DNA of 64,000 nucleotides from Pseudomonadota bacterium (GCA_023388255.1 JAEWGO010000002.1:310001-374000); one strand, 5' to 3'; shown: positions 1 through 10,639, counted from the first letter of the stretch. Numbers and translations are program-made. The notes: generated by a model from the letters alone, not told the origin.

Positions 1-470
1 CTGTTGCCGCCGACCAGTCCATTGTTCACGGTCAGCACGACGTCGTTGCCGTTAGTGCGAGTGGTGTAGCCGGTCACCCTGAACAGGTCGACCACCACGC
101 GCGTGCGTCCCGCCGCCTCGATCGCGGAGACGCCGGAAACCGCGCCGGCACCGATGTCGACGCGGCGCTTGTTGAATCCGTTGCGCGAGTTGGCGAAGTC
201 CAGAGCGACGCTGGGCGGCGTCTCGGTGGAAAACACCTGCGGCGCCGCGGGCGGACTGGCGAACTTCAGCGTGACTTCGACCTTGCCGCCTGGCAATGCC
301 GTGTAGCTGATGTCGTTGAGGACGTTCTCCGCTTGTGCCGAAGCACCCAGCAGAACACCAAGCAGGAGCAGCATCCAGCGCAATGACCGCTTCGCCGTGA
401 AGGCGAGCGTGCGCTCCGAAGTTGCCGGGTAGGTCGTGATCATGAGCTTTGCCCCCAATGAATCGATCAT
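1..470 (-). CDS. pilQ: PilQ secretin, N-terminal part (runs off left edge)
   Basis: Start of the type IV pilus outer-membrane secretin through which the pilus leaves the cell. The translation shows a signal peptide with hydrophobic core WMLLLLGVLLG and likely cleavage after ASAQA, followed by a beta-rich AMIN-type domain, which in PilQ proteins binds peptidoglycan. The secretin domain lies outside the window. Two in-frame ATGs are possible. The one at 470 overlaps the pilP stop as ATGA and suggests translational coupling. The one at 443 follows a GGGGGC stretch and gives a shorter leader before the signal peptide. Last gene of pilMNOPQ. Identity rests on the N-terminal features plus the operon. 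Confidence 0.9.
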   Translation of the reverse strand, partial: MIDSLGAKLMITTYPATSERTLAFTAKRSLRWMLLLLGVLLGASAQAENVLNDISYTALPGGKVEVTLKFASPPAAPQVFSTETPPSVALDFANSRNGFNKRRVDIGAGAVSGVSAIEAAGRTRVVVDLFRVTGYTTRTNGNDVVLTVNNGLVGGN

Positions 471-991
471 TTCTTGGTGTCGCCCAGGGCGATCGAAGCT
501 TGCCGTTCCATCCAGCCACCGGTGCCGTTAGGGACCAGCTCGACAAGGTCGATACGTTCCTCGCCGATCGCGGTGATGCGTCCGTAGTTCTGGCCAAGGT
601 AATTGCCCAGATGCACGCGATGCACCACACCATCCGGATCGCGCACCAGACCTTCGATCTTCTTCGCCAGGCCGAGCGTGCCGGACATTTTCAAGCCGTC
701 CAGCGGGAACGATTCCAGCGGTTCGCGCGTACGGTTCTGGTCCGGGTGCGGACCGGAGTTGGCGTTCTGCTCCTGCTCTTCGGCACTGAGACCGAACGGA
801 TCCCGCAGGTCCTGATCCTTGTAGAGGAACGTTTCGAACGTCTTGACCACGGGTAACGGTTGCAACGGAGCGCCCTTCTTGGCTTTTTGCTGGGCCACCC
901 ACTGGTGTGGATCCACGCTCGGCGTACAGCCGGTCATGACCAGCAGCGCGAGCATGGCGATCGAACAGGTGGAAGCGAAACCGGTCTTCAT
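467..991 (-). CDS. pilP: PilP pilus assembly lipoprotein
   Basis: Inner-membrane lipoprotein that links the PilMNO alignment complex to the secretin PilQ. The protein has 174 residues. It starts MKTGFAST and has a hydrophobic stretch ending in the lipobox VMTGC with acylated Cys22. A proline-rich linker and then a compact C-terminal domain follow (about residues 75-170), where PilP proteins contact PilQ. The start at 991 is chosen because GGGAAG lies just upstream and the lipoprotein signal begins there; a longer frame reaching 1072 adds only residues read from pilO in another frame. One base separates it from the pilO stop and it overlaps pilQ by 4 bases. Confidence 0.93.
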   Translation of the reverse strand: MKTGFASTCSIAMLALLVMTGCTPSVDPHQWVAQQKAKKGAPLQPLPVVKTFETFLYKDQDLRDPFGLSAEEQEQNANSGPHPDQNRTREPLESFPLDGLKMSGTLGLAKKIEGLVRDPDGVVHRVHLGNYLGQNYGRITAIGEERIDLVELVPNGTGGWMERQASIALGDTKK

Positions 992-992
992 G

Positions 993-1679
993 TCACTTCC
1001 CTCCCGCCGCAGGCTTTTTGGCACCAGGCTTGCCGGGAGTCGCCGCGTGCTGTGCGGCAGCCTCTTCGTCATCCAGGTAGCGGTAGGTCTTGACCGTACC
1101 TTCGAGCGTGAGCTGGCCGCTGGTGCCTGCGGCCGCTCCCGCCGTCGGCGCCTTGAATGGCTTCAGCGAGACGTCGTGCATGGTCAGGATGACCACGCGC
1201 GGCAGCGAGGCGACGTTGCTGATGAACGAACCGAACTGGTGATAGGTGCCGAGCATCTTCAGCTGGATCGGTTTCTCCGCGTAGAAGTCCTTCATCACCT
1301 CGGGGCCGGGCTGGAACAGATCGGTCTCGATACCGGCAGCCTGTGCCGCCTGCGTGATGTCGTTGAGAAGGTCCGGCATCTCGGTTTTGCTCGGCAACTG
1401 CCGCAGCATCGTCTGCAGCATCTCCTTCATGTCGTCGAGCTGCTTGCGATAGGCGGCAAGGTTCACGACCTTGGACTGCTTGTCGGAAAATTCCTTCTTG
1501 AGCGCGACTTCCTTCTGGCGCGCGCGCTCAAGCCCGTCCTGCTGGTCGCTGACATAGAGGTACCAGCCGAAGAACAGGATGACGATGACGATGAGACTGG
1601 CGAAAAACACCTTGACCGACTTCGGCCAACCGCCAATGTTGTTGCGATCGAGATTGCGCAGATCGTCGAGGAAGCTCAT
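993..1679 (-). CDS. pilO: PilO inner-membrane pilus assembly protein
   Basis: Partner of PilN in the inner-membrane alignment subcomplex that joins cytoplasmic PilM to PilP/PilQ. The 228-residue protein has the usual plan. A short cytoplasmic start (MSFLDDLRNL) is followed by one membrane helix at about residues 22-42, ending GWYLYVSD. Next come a charged coiled coil at about 45-95 and a periplasmic ferredoxin-like domain with the stretch MKDFYAEKPIQLKMLGTYHQ. The tail is Ala/Pro/Lys-rich and low in complexity. The ATG at 1679 overlaps the pilN stop as ATGA, which fixes the start. Confidence 0.93.
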   Translation of the reverse strand: MSFLDDLRNLDRNNIGGWPKSVKVFFASLIVIVILFFGWYLYVSDQQDGLERARQKEVALKKEFSDKQSKVVNLAAYRKQLDDMKEMLQTMLRQLPSKTEMPDLLNDITQAAQAAGIETDLFQPGPEVMKDFYAEKPIQLKMLGTYHQFGSFISNVASLPRVVILTMHDVSLKPFKAPTAGAAAGTSGQLTLEGTVKTYRYLDDEEAAAQHAATPGKPGAKKPAAGGK

Positions 1680-2431
1680 TTCTTTTCCCCCGCGGCTGCC
1701 GCAGTCGTCGATGGCGGTGTCGCGGCCCCCTTGTCCGTGGCGGGAGCCGGCTTGTTCACGAGCTTGCCGGCTGCGCTTTCCAACTGCGCACCGAGATCGG
1801 CCGGCTTCTTCGCATCGGCGGCTTCCACTGCGGGCGCAGCCGCCGGCTGCGCGGCCTCTTCGTTCTCCTGCGCGTCTTGCGGCTTGCGCAGCTTCACGTC
1901 GAGCGAGAACACGTACGGCGTCTTCTTGTCGGCGTCCTTGCTGTCGGCCTTGTTCTCGATCTTGCGCAGGTCGGTATGTCCCATCCACGGCGACACATCG
2001 ACATTGCGCATGTAGCTGGCGACGCGCGAGTTGGATTCCGCCACGCCTTCGAGCGTAAGCACGTCGCCTGCCTGCTTCATTGAAGTCAGGCGCGCGCCGT
2101 CGGGAATCGTCTTCACCATCTCGTCGAACAGATGCACCATCTGCGAGCGGTTCGACTGCAATTGCTCGATGATTTCCTTGCGCGTGAGCAGCTGCGAGCG
2201 CGTCTTGTCGAGTTCCTTGATTTCCTCGATCTGCTTGTCGAGGCCCTTGATCTCGCCTTGAAGGTAGGTATTGCGCCCTTCCTGATCATCGATCAGATGC
2301 CCCATCCAGAAGATCGCTGCGAACAACACGCCGAACGCGGCGACAGCCGTCGCCAGCAGCATCATGTAGAACTCGCGTTCGCGCAGCTTGCGTCGCTCTG
2401 CACGCCATGGCAGTAGATTGATGTTGGCCAT
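1676..2431 (-). CDS. pilN: PilN inner-membrane pilus assembly protein
   Basis: Bitopic protein that docks PilM through its cytoplasmic N-terminus and pairs with PilO in the periplasm. The N-terminus MANINLLPWR carries the conserved INLLPWR peptide that fits the PilM groove in the family. A membrane helix at about 23-44 and a Glu/Lys-rich coiled coil at about 50-100 follow, then the periplasmic domain. The last 60 or so residues are Ala/Pro/Lys-rich, making the protein (251 residues) somewhat longer than typical PilN. The start at 2431 shares one base with the pilM stop. Longer upstream reading frames are antisense noise. Confidence 0.93.
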   Translation of the reverse strand: MANINLLPWRAERRKLREREFYMMLLATAVAAFGVLFAAIFWMGHLIDDQEGRNTYLQGEIKGLDKQIEEIKELDKTRSQLLTRKEIIEQLQSNRSQMVHLFDEMVKTIPDGARLTSMKQAGDVLTLEGVAESNSRVASYMRNVDVSPWMGHTDLRKIENKADSKDADKKTPYVFSLDVKLRKPQDAQENEEAAQPAAAPAVEAADAKKPADLGAQLESAAGKLVNKPAPATDKGAATPPSTTAAAAGEKK

Positions 2432-3489
2432 CAGTCGAAGCTCCTCAGCGCGAGCCCGCAGGCGATCATCAATGCCGGGGCGTCCTGCGCGAGCGTCTGC
2501 GCCTGGATGCGTCCGCCAACCGACATGTCGGCGAGCGGATTGGCAATCGCGCAAGGCACGCCAAGATGGTCCTCGACCATGCCGGCGATGCCGGCGATCG
2601 ATGCACACCCGCCGGCGAGCACGACCTGGTCGACGCGGCTGTATTCGCTGCCGGCAAAGAAGAACTGCAGCAGGCGGCTGATCTGCTGGACCATCGCCTC
2701 CTTGAACGGCTCAAGCACCTCGATCTCGTAGGATTCGGGCAGGCCACCTTGGCGCTTGGCCAGCCCCGCTTCCTCGTAGCTGAGGCCATAGCGGCGCATC
2801 ACCTCGTCGGTGAGCTGCTTGCCACCAAAGACCTGCTCGCGCGAGTAGATCGTGCGCTGGTTCTTCAGCACGATCAGCGTGGTCATGGTGGCGCCGACGT
2901 CGACGACCGCGACCACCGCGTCCTTCGGCACCGAAAGCTGGTCGGCGATCAGGCGGAACGCGTTCTCCATCGCGAATGCTTCGACGTCCATGACCCTGGA
3001 ACCGAGGCCACCAAGGTCGAGCGCAGCGATGCGCAGGTCCACGTTCTCCGTTCGCGACGCCGCGAGCAGGACGTTGACCATGTCCGGGTTGTCCTTGATC
3101 GGACCGAGTATCTCGAAGTCGAGACTGACTTCCTCGATCGGATAGGGAATGTACTGGTTCGCCTCGACCTCGATCTGCGCCTCCATGTCCTCCTCGGACA
3201 AGTCGGCCGGCATCGGGATCACCTTGGTGATCACCGCGGATCCGGCCACGGCGGCAGCAGCGAACTTCGTCTTCGAGCCGGATCGGTTCAGGGCGCGGCG
3301 AATGGCTTCGCCCACCGCCTCGACCTCAACGATGTTCTTTTCGACAACCGCATTCGGTGGCAACGGCTCCACCGCGTAGTGCTCTACGCGATAGCGCCCG
3401 CCCACCTGGCCGAGCTGAAGCAGTTTCACCGCGGTCGAACTGATATCGACGCCGATCAAAGGCGGCGCCTTGGGTGTGAACAGGCCCAC
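2431..3489 (-). CDS. pilM: PilM actin-like ATPase of the pilus assembly complex
   Basis: Cytoplasmic actin-fold protein that binds PilN and anchors the type IV pilus alignment complex. The phosphate-binding segment GVDISSTAVKLLQL sits near residue 13. A second nucleotide-binding segment, VAVVDVGATMTTLIVLK, and the motif VVLAGGCASIAGI come later, all typical of PilM. I place the start at the GTG at 3489 because AAGGGG lies about 6 bases upstream and family members begin MGLF-like. The GTG at 3507, six codons earlier, is an alternative. First gene of pilMNOPQ, divergent from mrcA, an order conserved in gammaproteobacteria. Confidence 0.94.
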   Translation of the reverse strand: MGLFTPKAPPLIGVDISSTAVKLLQLGQVGGRYRVEHYAVEPLPPNAVVEKNIVEVEAVGEAIRRALNRSGSKTKFAAAAVAGSAVITKVIPMPADLSEEDMEAQIEVEANQYIPYPIEEVSLDFEILGPIKDNPDMVNVLLAASRTENVDLRIAALDLGGLGSRVMDVEAFAMENAFRLIADQLSVPKDAVVAVVDVGATMTTLIVLKNQRTIYSREQVFGGKQLTDEVMRRYGLSYEEAGLAKRQGGLPESYEIEVLEPFKEAMVQQISRLLQFFFAGSEYSRVDQVVLAGGCASIAGIAGMVEDHLGVPCAIANPLADMSVGGRIQAQTLAQDAPALMIACGLALRSFD

Positions 3490-3538
3490 ACTTTTCCCCT
3501 TTCCCACGCGCTCTTACGAGCGAAAGATGCGCCGTTAC

Positions 3539-3567
3539 ATTAAATACAAGTATTAACGGTTTTTCAA
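3539..3567 (-). promoter_or_regulatory. Sigma70-like promoter for pilMNOPQ
   Basis: On the minus strand a TTGAAA hexamer (3562-3567) and a TTTAAT hexamer (3539-3544) are separated by 17 bases, in an AT-rich island within GC-rich DNA. It would start transcription about 40 bases before the pilM start. Assigned from hexamer match and spacing only. Confidence 0.5.
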
Positions 3568-3715
3568 CAGCGGTCCACTCAAACGGCGAACCCGTCCACA
3601 AACCGCGCGAGGATCGACTTTGACCTCTCCCTGCGTCCGCCCCGCAAAACCCGGATACGTTCTATACTCTGTCGCTTGTCGCGCTTACCTTGACTGGCAT
3701 CACAAGTCCCGTCGC

Positions 3716-6172
3716 ATGACCCTACTTCTCCGCCTGTTGCGCTATGCGCTCTATATCGCGCTTGCCGGCGCACTTTTCGGCGGCATCGCGCTGGGAACTG
3801 CCTACTGGCTGATTTCCCCCAGCTTGCCGTCGGTCGAAACCCTCAAGGATGTGCGCCTGCAGGTGCCGCTGCGCATCAAGTCGGCCGACGACAAGCTGAT
3901 CGCATCCTTCGGCGAGACCAAGCGCACGCCGGTGCGCATCCAGGACGTGCCCGAGCGCCTCAAGATGGCATTCCTCGCGGCCGAGGATGCCGACTTCTAC
4001 ACGCACAGCGGTATCGATGTCGGCGGCATCGGGCGTGCGATATGGCTCACCGTCAGCACCGGCAACAAGCACGTCGCTGGCGGCAGCACGATCACGCAGC
4101 AGGTCGCGCGCATGTTCTTCCTGAGCTCGGAAGTCAGCTATACGCGCAAGCTGCGCGAGATCTTCCTTGCGTTCCGCATCGAGAATGCATTGAGCAAGGA
4201 CGAGATCCTCGAGCTGTATCTGAACAAGGCCTTCTTCGGCCATCGATCGTACGGCATCGCCGCGGCAGCGGAGTTCTACTATGGCAAGCCGCTCGACCAA
4301 CTGAGCCTGGCCGAGTGCGCGATGCTCGCCTCGATCCCGAAGTTCCCGTCGACCGGCAATCCGATCAGCCGGCCGCAACGCGCCCTCGAGCGCCGCGGCT
4401 ACGTGCTCGGTCGCATGCTGGAGAATCGCTTCATCGACAAGGCTGCCTATGATGCCGCGAGCGCCGAGCGCGACCTGGCGCAAGCGCACGAGGCGCCGGT
4501 CGAGGTCGACGCACCGTATTTCGCCGAACTGGTGCGCCTCGAAGCGATCGAACGCCTCGGCAACAACGCGTTGACAGACGGCTATGTCGTCAAGACGACG
4601 CTCGATTCAGCCCAACAAGAAGCCGCCAACCGCGCGTTGCGCCGTGGCCTCGAAGCATATGACCAGCGCCACGGTTGGCGCGGAGCGGAGGCACATGTCG
4701 ATCTCGCCACGCAGGCGACACCGGCCGAGCTGACCGACGCGCTCGCCGAATACCGGCCGATTGCGGGACTGATTCCCGGCGTGGTCATCGAGAGCAGCAA
4801 GGAGCGCGCAACGGTCCATCTGGTCGACGAACAGGACGTGCCGGTCGATGCCACATCGATCGCCTGGGCGCGACGCGGCGGCAAGGGCGTCTCCGACGTC
4901 CTCAAACGCGGCGACATTGTTCGCCTTGCGCGAGATGCAGAAGGTGAGTGGAGATTGGCGCAGATCCCCGCCGTCGAATCCGCATTGATCGCCCTGAATC
5001 CGGAGGACGGCGCGATCGAAAGCATGGTCGGCGGTTTCAGCTTCCTGCGCAGCAAGTTCAACCGCGCCACGCAGAGTTCACGCTCGCCCGGCTCCGGTTT
5101 CAAGCCGTTCCTGTACTCGGCAGCGTTCGACCACGGCTTCACGCCTGCCTCGGTACTCAACGACGCGCCGGTGCAGTTCCCGGACCCGTCGCGACCGGAC
5201 GGCATGTGGACGCCCAAGAACGACGACGACACCTTCCAGGGTCCGATTCGCCTGCGCGAAGCGCTGGTGAAGTCAGTCAACCTCGTATCGGTGCGCCTGC
5301 TCGATGCGATCGGCGTGCGTTATGCGCGCGAATACATCACGCGCTTCGGCCTCTCGCTCGACCAGATTCCGGAAAACCTGTCGATGGCGCTCGGTACCGC
5401 GGCGGTTGCCCCGCTGGCGATGGCACGCGGCTACGCGGTGTTCGCGAACGGCGGCTATCTGGTGGATCCCTACCTCGTGACCGAGATCGATGACCGTGAC
5501 GGCAAGGTCGTCTACCGCGCCGATCCGGCGGTCGCCTGCGCGACGTGCGCCGAACGCCAGAACGCGGACACCACGACGCCGCCGATGCCGCCCAAATCCA
5601 GCGCGATCAGCGCGCTGAATCCGATCGGCAGCGCGCAGGCCGCAACCACGACGGCATTGCCGAGCGGCCAGCCACACCTCGCCCCACGTGCGATCGATCC
5701 GCGCAACGCCTATCTCGTCGCCTCGCTGATGCGCGACGTCGTGCGCCGCGGCACCGGCTCGGCGGCGATGGTGCTCAAGCGAAACGACTTGGCCGGCAAG
5801 ACCGGCTCCACCAACGAGCATCGCGATGCCTGGTTTACCGGCTTCAACGCCAAGCTGGTGGCGAGCTGCTGGGTCGGCTTCGACGATTTCGGCTCGCTCG
5901 GCCGCGGCGAATTCGGCGCCAAGGCTGCGCTGCCGATCTGGATCGACTTCATGCGCGTCGCGCTGAAGGACGTTCCCGAGCAGCCGTTCGACATGCCACC
6001 CGGCATCACCAAGGTTCGTGTCGACCGCGCCAGCGGACTGCTCGCCGCCTCCGGCGATCCGGATGCGATCCTCGAAGTCATGAAAACCGAGGATGCGACG
6101 CGCCTCGCCTCGCAGCCGCCGCCGATCGACGAAGAGAACGGCGAGCAGAGCAAAGCCTACGACGTGTTCTGA
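3716..6172 (+). CDS. mrcA: Penicillin-binding protein 1a, bifunctional
   Basis: Class A penicillin-binding protein that polymerises lipid II into glycan strands and crosslinks the peptides, anchored in the inner membrane. The protein has 818 residues from the ATG at 3716, which opens directly onto the membrane helix LLRLLRYALYIALAGALFGG. The frame extends 32 codons upstream, but the residues there look unlike a protein N-terminus. The glycosyltransferase domain shows AAEDADFYTHSGID and TITQQVARMFFL. The transpeptidase domain shows the SxxK nucleophile as SGFK (Ser460), an SxN motif as SVN, and KTG at Lys695 in GKTGSTNEHRDAWF. A long insert lies between the domains, as in PBP1a. Divergent from pilM. 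Confidence 0.96.
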   Translation: MTLLLRLLRYALYIALAGALFGGIALGTAYWLISPSLPSVETLKDVRLQVPLRIKSADDKLIASFGETKRTPVRIQDVPERLKMAFLAAEDADFYTHSGIDVGGIGRAIWLTVSTGNKHVAGGSTITQQVARMFFLSSEVSYTRKLREIFLAFRIENALSKDEILELYLNKAFFGHRSYGIAAAAEFYYGKPLDQLSLAECAMLASIPKFPSTGNPISRPQRALERRGYVLGRMLENRFIDKAAYDAASAERDLAQAHEAPVEVDAPYFAELVRLEAIERLGNNALTDGYVVKTTLDSAQQEAANRALRRGLEAYDQRHGWRGAEAHVDLATQATPAELTDALAEYRPIAGLIPGVVIESSKERATVHLVDEQDVPVDATSIAWARRGGKGVSDVLKRGDIVRLARDAEGEWRLAQIPAVESALIALNPEDGAIESMVGGFSFLRSKFNRATQSSRSPGSGFKPFLYSAAFDHGFTPASVLNDAPVQFPDPSRPDGMWTPKNDDDTFQGPIRLREALVKSVNLVSVRLLDAIGVRYAREYITRFGLSLDQIPENLSMALGTAAVAPLAMARGYAVFANGGYLVDPYLVTEIDDRDGKVVYRADPAVACATCAERQNADTTTPPMPPKSSAISALNPIGSAQAATTTALPSGQPHLAPRAIDPRNAYLVASLMRDVVRRGTGSAAMVLKRNDLAGKTGSTNEHRDAWFTGFNAKLVASCWVGFDDFGSLGRGEFGAKAALPIWIDFMRVALKDVPEQPFDMPPGITKVRVDRASGLLAASGDPDAILEVMKTEDATRLASQPPPIDEENGEQSKAYDVF

Positions 6173-6799
6173 ATGGCCAACCGACGTGACCGCGGCGCTC
6201 CTGCCGCGATGCACGCGCAGGAAGCACGGCGCCGCATCGCATTGGAAGCGGCGCGCCTGATGACCGAAAGCGGCCTGCGCGACTACGCTCACGCCAAGCG
6301 GAGGGCCGCCGAGCGGCTCGGTATCTCCGACGAGGCATTCCTTCCGAAGAACAGCGAGATCGAGCAAGCACTGCGCGAGCACCAGCGCCTGTTCCACGGC
6401 GATGCGCAACCGCAGACGCTGCGCCATCTGCGCAACGTCGCACGCGAGGCCATGCGCTTCTTCCGTGGCTACGAGCCGCGCCTGGTCGGCGCGGTGCTCG
6501 ATGGCAGCGCCGACGTGCACTCGGCGGTCTGCCTGCACCTGCATTCGGATCGGCCGGAGGACGTCATCGCGCATCTGCGCGAGAACGGTATTCCATACGA
6601 AGAACGGAGCCGCCGCCTGCGCCTCGACCGCGACACTGCACGCGATTTCACGACGCTGGCGTTCGACGCGGAAGGTACGGCCATCGACCTGACCCTGCTA
6701 CCTTATGATCTGCTGCGCCAGGCGCCGCTCGACCGCGTAAGCGAAAAACCGATGCAGCGCGCAACGCTGGCAGCGCTGGAGATACTGCAGGGCGAGTGA
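6173..6799 (+). CDS. Conserved hypothetical, possibly nucleotidyltransferase-like
   Basis: 208 residues starting on the base after the mrcA stop, so the two are very likely co-transcribed. The N-terminal half is a highly charged helical region (about 1-85). The C-terminal half (about 95-185) has alternating strands and helices with GAVLDGSADVHSAVCLHL and AIDLTLLPYD. This pattern recalls the strand-GS...D...D layout of small nucleotidyltransferases, though I cannot confirm active-site residues. No signal peptide or membrane segment. I recall similar proteins next to PBP1a in Xanthomonadales annotated only as hypothetical. Function unknown; real gene by codon usage, tight spacing and length. 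Confidence 0.75.
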   Translation: MANRRDRGAPAAMHAQEARRRIALEAARLMTESGLRDYAHAKRRAAERLGISDEAFLPKNSEIEQALREHQRLFHGDAQPQTLRHLRNVAREAMRFFRGYEPRLVGAVLDGSADVHSAVCLHLHSDRPEDVIAHLRENGIPYEERSRRLRLDRDTARDFTTLAFDAEGTAIDLTLLPYDLLRQAPLDRVSEKPMQRATLAALEILQGE

Positions 6800-6882
6800 G
6801 TGCGGCTTTTCGAAGCGTCACTCACTGCAAAGAACGCGGGCGCCCAAGAAAAGCAGGAAGGAACATCCGACGCCGGAATGGC

Positions 6883-6907
6883 GGGACTTCAGTTGCCCCA
6901 AAGTCCC
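6883..6907. terminator. Hairpin between convergent genes
   Basis: GGGACTT (6883-6889) pairs exactly with AAGTCCC (6901-6907) across an 11-base loop, lying between the ends of the 6173-6799 gene and gltA. There is no strong T-run on either strand, so it is only a candidate terminator. Confidence 0.35.
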
Positions 6908-6945
6908 TTCACGGTCACTTGCGGCCAGCGCGCCGGAAACCTCGA

Positions 6946-8238
<1,293 letters not shown>

Positions 8239-8463
8239 GGCGGAACTCCTTGCTGCGTGGCGCCACAGCGCGCCAACGGGCGCGGGATGCTGCGGGCGGG
8301 GATCTGCGATGGACGACCGCGAGGCGGCGCCGCGGTCAAGGCTCGATTATTGCACGGCAGCATATGTGTGTGCCGCGCCCCACAATCCAAGCCTTCCGGA
8401 CATCAGAACACGCATGCGGATGATGAAAAAATCTTCACGCGCTTTCATGCCCCGCAAATGCAA
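8239..8463. other. Intergenic leader of gltA, no gene seen
   Basis: Between the gltA start and the rpmE terminator I see no coding frame with gene-like composition. On the minus strand there are AT-richer patches, including CAATAAT at about 8346-8352, that could hold the gltA promoter. No well-spaced -35 hexamer was found. Confidence 0.4.
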
Positions 8464-8485
8464 ACGCCGGCCAAGAGGCCGGCGT
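8464..8485 (-). terminator. Intrinsic terminator of rpmE
   Basis: ACGCCGGCC (8464-8472) pairs perfectly with GGCCGGCGT (8477-8485) around a 4-base loop. Read on the minus strand it is followed by the T-rich tail TTTGCATTTG. It lies 88 bases beyond the rpmE stop. Confidence 0.75.
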
Positions 8486-8572
8486 CTGAATGAACCTGCA
8501 GGGCAATCGCCCGATCGTGCACAAACCCTTGACGGAGGTGCAGCGCGGACTTCGCCAGATGACTCGTGGATA

Positions 8573-8815
8573 TTACTTCGCGTAGCGGCGCTTGAACTTG
8601 TCGATGCGACCGGCGGTGTCCACAACCTTCTGCTTGCCCGTGAAGAACGGGTGCGAATGGCTGGAGATTTCCACCTTGATCAGCGGATATTCCTGGCCGT
8701 CTTCCCACTTGATCGTGTCCTTGCTGGACATCGTCGACTGCGTGAGCATCGAGAAGTCGCTGGAAATGTCCTGGAACACGACCGGCTTGTAGTTTGGATG
8801 GATGTCGGCTTTCAT
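8573..8815 (-). CDS. rpmE2: 50S ribosomal protein L31, type B (zinc-free)
   Basis: Ribosomal large-subunit protein of 80 residues. The family blocks MKADIHPNYKPVVFQD, SHPFFTGKQKVVDTAGR and IDKFKRRYAK are clear. It contains no cysteine at all, so it lacks the CxxC zinc site of type A L31 and belongs to the type B, zinc-independent form. Type B copies often replace the zinc-bearing protein under zinc limitation and are then Zur-controlled. I saw no clear Zur box upstream. The ATG at 8815 starts the conserved sequence exactly. A single-gene unit with its own terminator. Confidence 0.96.
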   Translation of the reverse strand: MKADIHPNYKPVVFQDISSDFSMLTQSTMSSKDTIKWEDGQEYPLIKVEISSHSHPFFTGKQKVVDTAGRIDKFKRRYAK

Positions 8816-8924
8816 GGTCTGGGTCCCGCTACGCGGCGTCGATAAAAGAGCGGCATTATAACGCATGGGCGTCATCCGGGGCAAGAAGCCCCCCCTCGAA
8901 CTGGCCGCGCGTCCGCTTGGCGGA

Positions 8925-10628
8925 TCAGTCGAAGCCATTGGCGAAGATCCGGTCTGCAGGTGCGGGGGACGACAACTCGTAAACCCCGATGTCGCAATTA
9001 CCGCCCTGGTCCGGGCGCGGATGGTCGATGCAGCGCGGCACCAGCGTCGGATCACGGCTCTCGTAGGTCACGTCCGCAGCCGCGCACTTGTCGACGAGGC
9101 TGCCTTGCGGATTCGGGCGGTAGTCGCGATTGGCGGCGTCGAGGAAGCGCCTCGACGGCACGAGGAGGCGAGGCGACTGCACATGCCGTATGCCTCGAGT
9201 GGGCCAGTGACGTGACTCGAATCGGCCGAGCCCACGGCCTGCAGGGTGAGTTTCCAGCCGGAATGATCGCTAGCGGCCTTCGCGGCGGTGACGCTGCCAT
9301 CCGGCTTGACTTCGACATTGTCGGCGAACGTCGCGAAGGCCAGATTTGCCGCCCATTGCGGATCGCCGTTTCGCGAACCGAAGCTCACGACTTGTCGGGC
9401 GGTATTGCTGTTGTCGCACCAACTCCAAACGATTGCGCGCGAACAACACATCTTCCAGATCGAGGCGCGGTTCCCAGCTCAACAGGCCTGCCGCGCCCCC
9501 GTCACAGTTGTCGATGATTTCGACCTGTCGCAACTCCGCGCGGGCACCGTCCAGATACAGGCCGCCGCCGGAGCTACCCGTTGTTCCGGCAATCCATCCA
9601 GGGCATCCGTCGCCAGCCTGATTGCCCTGGATACGGGAACAACCGCTGCCCTGGCATTGCATGGCGAACGCGCTTGGATAGTCGCGCCCGATACTCACTT
9701 GCGCTCCGCCGGTCGCGTAGAGACCGCCGCCGTTGGTCGAGGCGTGGTTATAGGACGGGCGCAAGTCGTGCGCTTCGAACAAGGCGGCGCCATCCAGATA
9801 GATGCCACCGCCGTCATCAGCGGCGTTGCCGACGATCGCCGCGCCGCTGGCGTCCAGCTGAATTTCCGGTTCCCCGACGCTGCCGATGTAGACCGAGCAA
9901 CCCGTCGTGGCCGCGATGCCGCCGCCTTGGGCCGCATCGTTCCCGTCGATTCCTGCATGGTCGGCGCGCATGCGCAAGGTGGCGCGCTCAAGAAAGACGC
10001 CACCGCCCTTGCCGCTCGGCTGGTGGCCGTGGACGCGCGTGTTGGCGTGCAGTTCCAGGATGCCGGCGAAGCCGCTGGTCGGACCGCGCGCGGCGATGCC
10101 GCCACCGTTGCCGAAAGGGGATTTGTTGGAAAAGACCCCGACATCCTGCAGCACCACGCGCACGGCACCCTCCGCGTCGATGCCGCCGCCCTTGCCGACC
10201 AGTCTGCCGTTACCGTCGCGGATGTCGAGCTTGTGCAGCATCACCGTCTGCACGGCGCCCGCAGGCGCGGAAATTTGCAGCACGGTGTTGCTCGCGAAAG
10301 CGAGGGGGTTGACGGCGGAATAGCCGATCAGGGCACTGCGGCCGATCTGCGTCGCGCCGTCCGAGCACCCGCTCCAGCCACCGCTCAGCAGCAGCGATTG
10401 CCCGTCCATCTTCAAGCGCTGGTTCGGCTATCCGCCGACCGTGACGCGAATCTCGTCTTCGGCGGCGCCGTTCGCTGCCGCCGCGTCGATCGCCGCCTGG
10501 ACCGAATTGTGCGCGCAACCGGGATAGCCGCCGACGGTGAAGATGGTCGCTCCGACTTGGGTGGCGGCCAGCAGCAAGCTGCCGCAGACGACGAGTCTGC
10601 CGGAGCGGAGGAGCGCGGATGGACGCAT
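8925..10628 (-). pseudogene. Broken secreted right-handed beta-helix protein
   Basis: Remnant of a secreted protein. From the ATG at 10628 it reads a signal peptide (SGRLVVCGSLLLAATQVGA) and then VGGYPGCAHNSVQAAIDAAA, typical of parallel beta-helix proteins that list repeated features. The frame hits an in-frame TAG at 10428-10430 just after TVGG, then stays open in the same frame with many GGGI/GGGLYL beta-helix rungs to about 9440. Homology-like sequence then moves to another frame (VVSFGSRNGDPQWAANLAF) until about 9185, and returns to the first frame for LLVPSRRFLDAANRDYRP. It ends in DRIFANGFD and a stop. One nonsense codon and two compensating frameshifts make decay, or assembly error, the best reading. 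Confidence 0.75.
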
Positions 10629-10639
10629 GGATGGATTCC

